A stretch of 20,284 bases of DNA, from positions 1 to 20,284 of IMG/VR virus record IMGVR_UViG_3300031758_000717. One strand, given 5' to 3'. The number at the start of each line of letters is the position of its first letter. Position 1 is the stretch's first letter. The notes beneath the pieces were generated by a model that worked only from the letters and a program-made list of their open reading frames with translations, made no database searches and was not told the origin of the DNA. The translations under genes were made by a program, and so were the position numbers. Of this stretch, positions 15,429 through 20,284 are shown piece by piece. Source of the stretch: a virus.

Positions 15429-17087
15429 TCAGCGCCCGGATAGCGCGCGACGCAAACCAGCAGGCGGCGGTGCGGTTTGCTCGTCGTCGTCGACCGGCGG
15501 CTGCGATGGCAGCGTGGGCGCTTGTGCAGCGCCGGGCACGCTGAAACCGGCCTCCTTTCGCGCTGTGGCCTCCTTGACCTGCTGCCGGTGCTTGGTTTCC
15601 CAGTCGACTCCGTCGTGCAGCAGGCTTTCTGCCTCGAGCGTGCTGGTGCCAAGGGCGACACGGTCGCGGGCGGCCCCGACTTCCTTGGCCGGGTCGATGC
15701 TGCCGGGCCCGTCCCCGACCCACTGCGACTGGCACCAGGCCGCGCGCACGACGGGGTCGGCAAAGAACCCTGGAGCACTGATGCGGCCTTCGGCCACCTC
15801 GTCGGCCAGCCACAGCTCATAGACCGGCTGGCAGAGCGCCCCGGCGATCCAGCTGCGCCAGCCCATGAAGCTGCGCCAGGCCATCAGCAGCGCACCGCGC
15901 GCAGCGCTGTAGCTGGACTGGAAGTGCATCACCAGCACTTCGTAAGGCATGCCGACGGCCATGCCGATCTGCCGCATGCAGCTGGTCGTAAAGGCGTCGA
16001 ACTCGGCATTGGGCCGGCCCGGGTTGTGGCTGACGGGTTCCTCGCCGGGAAGAAGGTTGATGACCTTGCCGGCCTCGATCTCGCCCGACCAGCTGCTGGA
16101 TTTGTCGACGATCTTGGCGCGGGAGTCCTCGTCGAAAAGGTCCTGGAACGCTTCGGGGTCCATGCGCAGGAAAACAGCCATCAGCGCAGACGTCACCGCC
16201 GCCGAGAGCTCGGCCTCGGAATAGCGCGTGAGCTGCTTGATGGGCTCGATCACGGGCGCCAGCAAGGGCACGCCGCGGCGCAGCCCAGGGCGCAGCTGGC
16301 GGTACAGGTGCAGCACGTTGCGGCGGCCAGTGCTGCTGCCACGCGCGGCGATGGTGGTCCAAGTGCGGGAACCCCGCGCCAGCGTATCGTTCGGGTAATG
16401 GCTGCAGACGTGGTAGGCAATGGCCTCGCCGGTGGCAGCGCTGCATTCGACCCCGTCGGTCATGGTGTCCGTGTTGGCGCGCAGGCCCGGGTTGCACAGG
16501 CGGTCGGCCTCGACCAATTGAAGCGCCAGCCGAGTGCGGCCGTCGCGGGCCACGCGGGGCGTGATGACGAGCAGGTCGCCACGACTGAGCACGCCGCGCA
16601 GGGCCACGTCCTGGATGGCATAGAAGTCCAGGTTGCGCGCCAGGTCGCAGTCGGTCGATTCAGCCCAGGCGCGCCAGCGGCGCTTGGCGTCCTTCTGCCA
16701 GGCCTGGGCGTCCTCTTCGCTCAGCCCCAAAAACTCGGCGTCGATCTGCGGATTGCAGGCCAGGCCGGTGCCGACGACGTTGGCACAGTGGCTGTTGACG
16801 ACGCTGGCTGCCACGGGCGCATTGCGCTCAAGGTCTGCGCAGCGGTCGCGCAGCGTGGGCAGGTCGGCAATGACGTCCGATTCAGGTGACCCGCCTGACG
16901 TGCGCCAGCTCGACAGCGAGGCCTTGTCCTTGCGTGCGCCCTGGTATCCACCCAGCACCGCGAGCTGCTGACGCGCGACCAGCCGGCGGGCGGCAGCGCG
17001 GGGCGCGACGTAGCCGATCGCGCGGTCAAGCAGTGTTGCGGCAGCGGCCGGGATGTTGCGGCGCTTGGGGTCGGAAGGCTCGCGCAT
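15429..17087 (-). CDS. Portal protein, lambda gpB family
   Basis: The 552-aa product forms the dodecameric ring at one capsid vertex through which DNA enters and to which the connector attaches. Characteristic gpB-type segments are visible: an N-terminal SLSSWRTSGGSPESD region followed by LRDRCADLERNAPVAASVVNSHCANVVGTGL, a RGVLSRGDLLVITPR strand, HLYRQLRPGLRRGVPLLAPVIE (the tunnel-loop/wing region), and the conserved QSSYSAARGALLMAWRSF helix. The last 45 residues are Pro/Asp-rich and probably flexible. Length is close to lambda gpB (533 aa). The start lacks a good Shine-Dalgarno sequence, so translation probably depends on coupling to the gene just upstream. It is intact. Confidence 0.95.
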   Translation of the reverse strand: MREPSDPKRRNIPAAAATLLDRAIGYVAPRAAARRLVARQQLAVLGGYQGARKDKASLSSWRTSGGSPESDVIADLPTLRDRCADLERNAPVAASVVNSHCANVVGTGLACNPQIDAEFLGLSEEDAQAWQKDAKRRWRAWAESTDCDLARNLDFYAIQDVALRGVLSRGDLLVITPRVARDGRTRLALQLVEADRLCNPGLRANTDTMTDGVECSAATGEAIAYHVCSHYPNDTLARGSRTWTTIAARGSSTGRRNVLHLYRQLRPGLRRGVPLLAPVIEPIKQLTRYSEAELSAAVTSALMAVFLRMDPEAFQDLFDEDSRAKIVDKSSSWSGEIEAGKVINLLPGEEPVSHNPGRPNAEFDAFTTSCMRQIGMAVGMPYEVLVMHFQSSYSAARGALLMAWRSFMGWRSWIAGALCQPVYELWLADEVAEGRISAPGFFADPVVRAAWCQSQWVGDGPGSIDPAKEVGAARDRVALGTSTLEAESLLHDGVDWETKHRQQVKEATARKEAGFSVPGAAQAPTLPSQPPVDDDEQTAPPPAGLRRALSGR

Positions 17088-17092
17088 GTCGG

Positions 17093-17320
17093 TCAGCGCG
17101 CCGGGACAACGGTGCGGCCACGGCTCCGGCCTTGCGTGCGGTTGCTGAGCTGCACCACGCGGGAATTCCAGCTTTCCAGGCCGGCGCGGATCTCGGCCAG
17201 GTCCGCCCTGGTCACACTGCGCCCGCCGATGCTGTATGCCTGGCCCGAAAGCACGGCAGATTCGGCGGCAAGGTAGGCCGCCAGCTGCGCTTCAGCTTGC
17301 TGCAGGGTGATCCCGGCCAT
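17093..17320 (-). CDS. Head-tail joining protein, gpW-like / DUF6148
   Basis: A 75-aa protein in the place of lambda gpW, between terminase and portal. gpW plugs the portal after packaging and begins the head-tail connector. The sequence has a helical start (TLQQAEAQLAAYLAAESAV), a short beta turn with QAYSIGGRSVTRADLAEIR, then a second helix (AGLESWNSRVV) and a basic tail; this helix-hairpin-helix layout and the SIGGR-xxxRADL core are characteristic of the DUF6148/gpW-like group. The ATG has a clear GGAG ribosome binding site (TTGGAGAGTCACGA). It is the first gene after dyad copy B. Its stop is 5 bases upstream of the portal start. Function is inferred from size, position and fold pattern. 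Confidence 0.75.
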   Translation of the reverse strand: MAGITLQQAEAQLAAYLAAESAVLSGQAYSIGGRSVTRADLAEIRAGLESWNSRVVQLSNRTQGRSRGRTVVPAR

Positions 17321-17360
17321 TCGTGACTCTCCAATGCGTGCGGGTCAGTTTGCGCAGAAC

Positions 17361-17391
17361 GCTGTGCCACGATCAGGGGGGGAGTGGCACA
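17361..17391. promoter_or_regulatory. Dyad element, copy B (putative operator/promoter)
   Basis: A 31-base element identical to 12252-12282. It contains perfect inverted arms TGTGCCAC and GTGGCACA (17363-17391) around a 13-base spacer with a run of seven G (C on the transcribed-sense strand). Arm centres are 21 bp apart, two helical turns, as expected for a dimeric protein. It sits in the 84-base gap between the Mor-like gene and the gpW-like gene, ending 42 bases before the latter's ATG. No obvious sigma-70 -35/-10 pair follows it, which would suit an activator-dependent promoter. A transcribed RNA hairpin is the alternative. Confidence 0.6.
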
Positions 17392-17404
17392 GCCGGCAGG
17401 CCGG

Positions 17405-17683
17405 TCAGGGCTTGCTGATCAGTCGGTACAGAGTGCGACGGCTGATGCCATGGCGCTGGGCGACGGTGCCGACGTTGGGCTGTCGGTCGAGGTCTCGCCG
17501 GATGGCGACCGGGTCTGGCCGGTCGGCTGCGCAGGTCTTGGCGATGTACGGGATGGTCTGGCCGCCCCACTCCCGCCGCGCCTCGCGCTCGACGGTGAGC
17601 GCCAGCTCCTGCGTGATGCTCTCTTCGTGCGCGATCATTCTGTCGATCACCCAGCGGATGATGTCGTTGCTCCCGGCTTTCAT
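17405..17683 (-). CDS. Mor-family transcription activator-like protein
   Basis: A 92-aa basic DNA-binding protein. Residues 40-47 (GGQTIPYI) match the GGxxVYIP strand of Mu Mor and C. Residues 58-90 follow the Mor C-terminal pattern: a helix (VAIRRDLDRQPN), then a helix-turn-helix (VGTVAQRHGISRRTLYRLI), aligning with Mor ELTTRYGVTFNTVYKAI. It is shorter than Mor (129 aa), lacking much of the N-terminal dimerisation arm. It starts in an ATGA overlap with the large terminase stop. Mor and C activate middle and late promoters of Mu by binding dyad sites. Immediately downstream (17363-17391) lies a perfect dyad repeated upstream of the protease gene, an obvious candidate target. The family call is made by eye on motif order; activator function is inferred, and a packaging accessory role is the alternative. 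Confidence 0.7.
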   Translation of the reverse strand: MKAGSNDIIRWVIDRMIAHEESITQELALTVEREARREWGGQTIPYIAKTCAADRPDPVAIRRDLDRQPNVGTVAQRHGISRRTLYRLISKP

Positions 17684-19722
17684 CGGTTGCGGGCTCCGGG
17701 TCGGCTGGAGAAGCGGGCGCTGCTGCTCAGGGAGACGCGACCGTCGCTGGATACCGGGGACGCTCGCGGGGCAGCCGCGGTTATGGCCGGCACATCGCCG
17801 GTGCCCTGAACCGATGCCGCGAACAGGTCACTCGTCGCAGGCTGCACAGCCTCCTCAAGCCGATCCCACTCCCGTGCGGTGCGGCTATGCAGTCCAAGAG
17901 CCTCAGCACAGAACATGGCGTACACCGTGCAGTCCAGCGGCTCGTTGCGGCGACCGGGCGGGTTGACCCAACGGTAATCAAGACCTCGCGCGGTTCGAAC
18001 GGGCACGCGGCTTTCCGCTGTCAACCCGGTGTAGAACGCCGCAGGCAGTTCCTGGCTGAAGTGAACGTACCCCGGGCCTGGCTTGGCCACCGCCAGTCGC
18101 CCGTGCAGCGTGTCCTTGGCCGTGTCGGTGCCAACGAACCAAAGGCGGACGCCGCGCTTGAGTACTCGGCCGCGCCAGTTGACATCGACAACGCTTGCCT
18201 TGCCTTTGATCGGCCGGCCGGATTGGCTCTCGCCCCGGATCGCAAACACTCGGCGGCGCTCGCGCGTGCGGCAGTAGTTGTACGCCTGGTGTGTGAAGTG
18301 GCCCATCGTGTCGACGGCGGCCGCTTCGATCTTGAGCAGCTGGCCGCTCGCGTGCTGGAATGGCGTCGCCAGATAAGGGTCGAGCTTCTCGGCCCACTCG
18401 GCCTCTTCGGCCGGGTTGCCGTAGATCACGCTGTAGTCGACGGCCCACATTTCCTCGCCGCGGCCGATCGCCCAGGTCACGCACTCCCAACGGTCGTCCT
18501 GCGTGTCAATTCCGCTGACCAGCACCAAGCCGCCCATCGGGACGCTGAATCGCTTGTAGGGCTCCGCGCGGCGCTGAAGCGCGTGCTCGTCGGCCTTCTC
18601 GAACTTCTCTTCCCAAAGCTCGCCCAGCGTCTCGTTGACAAAGGTCATCAGCGGGCCGCTTTGCCCTTCTTTGGCTTTGCGACTTGCTTCGAGGAACTCG
18701 CGCACGATGTCCTGCCAGTCGCGCTGCGGGCTGTACGCGGTCCAGACGTGGAAGGCCACATGCCGCGGCGGCAGACGCGGCTGGGCGGCGTCATCGCGCC
18801 ACACGCTGTCCTGCCCGTACCGGTAACCCCCGCACCGACTCACCCAGGCCCCAGCACCGTAGGCCGCGAGGTACTGGCTCTGGGTCATCGGCTCGAGGCA
18901 GTGGGGGCAGACATGCCGCACCGGCGACGCATCGCCGCCAAGCCCGCCACCCTTGAAGCCGTGGCGGAGGTCCTTGCCACCCCACTCCAGAGGGTGCTCG
19001 GCCTGGCAGTGCGGGCAGGCAACGTGATACCGCAGCACCGCCTCGGCGTTGGCCTCCCGGGTCTCAATGTGGTCCAGACCTTTGATGCGCGGGGTGCTTA
19101 CAGCGATCAGCTTCGGGAACGCTGCGCCTTCCAATCGCCCGCGCGCGCCCTCGATCGGGTCGATCGACTTCTCGACAACAGTGTCGAACGCACTGGCCTC
19201 GTCCAGCATGGCCACGGACACGGTGATGCGCCGGTACGCCCGCGCTGCCTTGCCGCCCAGGGTGTGCAACACGCTTCCCATGAACTGCTTGAGCTTCAGG
19301 GTGTCGTCCTTGCCCTTCAGCAGCACCGGCGCCATCGCCGGCACGTCTCGCAGCATGGGGTCGACCTCAGCCTTGACGAAGCTGTCCCGGTCGTCGTCCG
19401 TTGGCTGCCAGAGAGCCTGCTTGCGCCGGCGGTGCGCAGCGTTGTAGGCGATGAACGCCAGGAGGGTCTTGGTGTAGCCGACGCGCTTGGACTTGCGCAC
19501 GGTCACCTCGGCAATGGCGTCATTGCTGAAGGCGTCCATCCAGCCGCGCTGGAAAGGGTAGGCGTCCCACTGGCCCTGGCTGTGGCTGCTTTCTGCCGAA
19601 AGCCGGAAGTGCTTGGCGGCCCACTCGCTGAGTGACATCGGAGGCTCGGCACGAAGCGGCGCCAGGCCGGACACAACGGCCTGATGCACCGCTCGCTGCG
19701 TTTCAGTCGGCGCGCGGCTCAT
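17680..19722 (-). CDS. Terminase large subunit, GpA family (ATPase/nuclease)
   Basis: This is the packaging motor and endonuclease that cuts concatemeric DNA and pumps it through the portal. The 680-aa protein has the full GpA architecture: a Walker A-like loop at 77-86 (KSKRVGYTKT), a Walker B DEAS at 174-177, two CPHC pairs (236-239 and 272-275) likely binding a metal, and nuclease-domain motifs GIDTQDD (404-410), DTMGHFT (471-477) and NEPLDC near 593-598. I chose the ATG at 19722, since its MSRAPTETQRAV start fits the family; an ATG at 19791 gives 23 extra unrelated residues inside the small terminase gene. The stop overlaps the next start as ATGA. The Ser/Arg-rich last 40 residues look disordered. 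All key motifs seem intact. Confidence 0.95.
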   Translation of the reverse strand: MSRAPTETQRAVHQAVVSGLAPLRAEPPMSLSEWAAKHFRLSAESSHSQGQWDAYPFQRGWMDAFSNDAIAEVTVRKSKRVGYTKTLLAFIAYNAAHRRRKQALWQPTDDDRDSFVKAEVDPMLRDVPAMAPVLLKGKDDTLKLKQFMGSVLHTLGGKAARAYRRITVSVAMLDEASAFDTVVEKSIDPIEGARGRLEGAAFPKLIAVSTPRIKGLDHIETREANAEAVLRYHVACPHCQAEHPLEWGGKDLRHGFKGGGLGGDASPVRHVCPHCLEPMTQSQYLAAYGAGAWVSRCGGYRYGQDSVWRDDAAQPRLPPRHVAFHVWTAYSPQRDWQDIVREFLEASRKAKEGQSGPLMTFVNETLGELWEEKFEKADEHALQRRAEPYKRFSVPMGGLVLVSGIDTQDDRWECVTWAIGRGEEMWAVDYSVIYGNPAEEAEWAEKLDPYLATPFQHASGQLLKIEAAAVDTMGHFTHQAYNYCRTRERRRVFAIRGESQSGRPIKGKASVVDVNWRGRVLKRGVRLWFVGTDTAKDTLHGRLAVAKPGPGYVHFSQELPAAFYTGLTAESRVPVRTARGLDYRWVNPPGRRNEPLDCTVYAMFCAEALGLHSRTAREWDRLEEAVQPATSDLFAASVQGTGDVPAITAAAPRASPVSSDGRVSLSSSARFSSRPGARNR

Positions 19723-20227
19723 CTTCGAAATCCGGCGCGGCGTCATCGTCGACCACGGATAGGGACTCGCGGACCAGCTCAGCAGTCGCACGCGCCCACT
19801 CGTTTCGTGCGGCAGCGATGACGGCCATCACCTGGTCGACCGCGGGCTGCGGTAGGTCGGGCATGGTCTTGCGCAGCAGACCGGGCAAATGCTCGAATCG
19901 GTCGGCGACGGACTGGCTGGCGCTCGCGAGCACTTCGGCCAGCAGGGTCACGGCGGCGTACTCGCCACGCAGTACCTGATTCTTGATCTCGTTGCCCTCG
20001 CGCTGGCTGCGGGCCAGTGCAGCACGCTCCTGCGCCAGGTCGAGCGGCCCTTCGCTGAAACGCCCGGCAGCTTGCTCCCTCAGTCGGCCGCAGTAGGCCA
20101 GCAACCACTCGGCCGCCGTGCCGCCTTCGGCCAAAACTCCAGCACGCACCAGCTCGCTGACGGCCTGTTGACTGATGCCAACGGCCTCACCGAACAATGC
20201 CTGACTGACGGGCACCTGAGGGGTCAC
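19703..20227 (-). CDS. Terminase small subunit, Nu1-like DNA packaging protein
   Basis: The 174-aa product is the DNA-recognition subunit of the packaging motor: it binds the viral concatemer near the packaging site and recruits the large subunit. Residues about 5-50 form a winged helix-turn-helix of Nu1 type (VSQALFGEAVGISQQAVSEL). A helical charged middle (RSQREGNEIKNQVLRGEY) and a helical C-terminus with an acidic tail follow, matching the usual size and layout of the Nu1 family. The start is GTG, preceded by a G-rich Shine-Dalgarno sequence about 7 bases upstream, and it overlaps the stop of the upstream frame. The 3' end overlaps the large terminase start by 20 bases, so the two are translationally linked. 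Family assignment is confident; the specific binding site is not visible. Confidence 0.85.
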   Translation of the reverse strand: MTPQVPVSQALFGEAVGISQQAVSELVRAGVLAEGGTAAEWLLAYCGRLREQAAGRFSEGPLDLAQERAALARSQREGNEIKNQVLRGEYAAVTLLAEVLASASQSVADRFEHLPGLLRKTMPDLPQPAVDQVMAVIAAARNEWARATAELVRESLSVVDDDAAPDFEDEPRAD

Positions 20228-20284
20228 CGCACAACCCCCCTACAAAACTCGTTGAACAGTCGAATCTCGCGGTCGATTCGTACC
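20224..20284 (-). CDS. C-terminal end of an unidentified upstream gene (partial)
   Basis: Reading from the right edge on the minus strand, one frame stays open and ends in IDREIRLFNEFCRGVVR followed by TGA. That TGA overlaps the GTG start of the small terminase gene in a GTGA junction, the same coupling seen elsewhere in this operon, which is the main reason to believe it is a real gene end. Only about 19 codons are visible, so no family can be named. Genes in this position in related phages are often small hypothetical or late-regulator genes; that is context only. Confidence 0.4.
   Translation of the reverse strand, partial: VRIDREIRLFNEFCRGVVR

Larger units (their letters stand above)
1..20284 (-). 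mobile_element. Phage late region: packaging, head and tail genes of a temperate siphovirus-like phage
   Basis: The whole window is one co-directional block on the minus strand with the canonical siphovirus order: terminases, portal, protease/scaffold, decoration, capsid, connectors, tail tube, chaperones, tape measure, tail tip. No bacterial housekeeping gene and no phage end (att site, integrase) is visible, so both boundaries lie outside. Homology is mosaic: the terminase, portal, connectors and tail resemble lambda-type phages, while the capsid protein and the small activator resemble Mu. The presence of a Mor-type regulator hints at a temperate lifestyle, but whether the source is an integrated prophage cannot be told from this segment. 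Confidence 0.93.

Noticed and set aside
14308-15813. Long start at 15813 for the decoration-fibre gene
   Set aside because: The upstream part overlaps the portal gene out of frame; ATG 15402 has a strong AGGAG site and matches the N-terminus of its paralogue.
17361-17391. Sigma-54 promoter, because the right arm on the minus strand contains TGGCAC
   Set aside because: The -12 part (TTGC at the required spacing) is not met in either copy: in copy B the GC is one base too far and in copy A the TTGC is two bases too near. There is no sign of a sigma-54 activator.
12218-17391. The two 31-base copies as ends of a transposable or excisable element
   Set aside because: The interval includes the essential portal and gpW-like genes, no recombinase is inside it, and no target duplication is visible. 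Recombination between the copies would delete essential functions.
17887-19635. Plus-strand open frame of 582 codons antisense to the large terminase
   Set aside because: The minus strand carries all GpA motifs; the plus-strand product has shadow-like composition and no ribosome binding or operon context.
1-20284. tRNA, rRNA, CRISPR array, insertion sequence or integrase/attachment site
   Set aside because: No regularly spaced repeats, transposase or recombinase motifs, or tRNA-like sequences were seen; coding density on the minus strand leaves almost no room.

Overview
The window is a contiguous piece of a temperate tailed-phage genome (prophage or free phage), covering DNA packaging, head and tail morphogenesis. 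Every gene I accept lies on the minus strand and is read from the right edge to the left edge, with short gaps and ATGA/GTGA/TGATG overlaps typical of a phage late operon. The DNA is very GC-rich, which fills both strands with long spurious reading frames. GC content and protein style suggest a high-GC betaproteobacterial (Burkholderiales-like) host; this is inferred from composition and family resemblance only.

Layout in transcription order. Packaging: the tail end of an unknown gene (right edge), a Nu1-like small terminase, a GpA-type large terminase, then a small Mor-family DNA-binding protein. Head: a gpW-like/DUF6148 joining protein, a lambda gpB-type portal, a two-gene accessory cassette (a capsid-decoration-domain fibre and a 661-aa protein that may be a glycoside hydrolase), an S49 head protease with an in-frame nested scaffold start, a capsid cement protein, and a Mu gpT-type major capsid protein. 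Connector and tail: a gpFII-like joining protein, a tail terminator candidate, the tail tube protein, the G/T tail assembly chaperone pair with a CCCAAAG slippery heptamer, a 677-aa tape measure protein, two minor tail proteins (one carrying a carbohydrate-binding-like insert), and a 905-aa gpJ-like tail tip protein. At the left edge are two overlapping small membrane-protein genes, probably the start of the lysis region.

The most interesting structure is an identical 31-base element with a perfect 8-bp dyad. It occurs exactly twice, in the only two sizeable intergenic gaps: directly upstream of the gpW-like gene and directly upstream of the head protease. The first copy is also directly downstream of the Mor-like gene. 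Together these look like a phage-encoded activator with two operator/promoter sites inside the morphogenesis operon. Between the two sites lies the unusual cassette in which a second copy of the capsid-cement domain is fused to a different outer domain and translationally coupled to a large putative carbohydrate-active protein, which suggests capsid-surface display of a glycan-interacting function.

The genome is mosaic: lambda-like packaging and tail genes, a Mu-like capsid protein and a Mu-like regulator. No integrase, repressor, tRNA, CRISPR array or insertion sequence is visible in this stretch.
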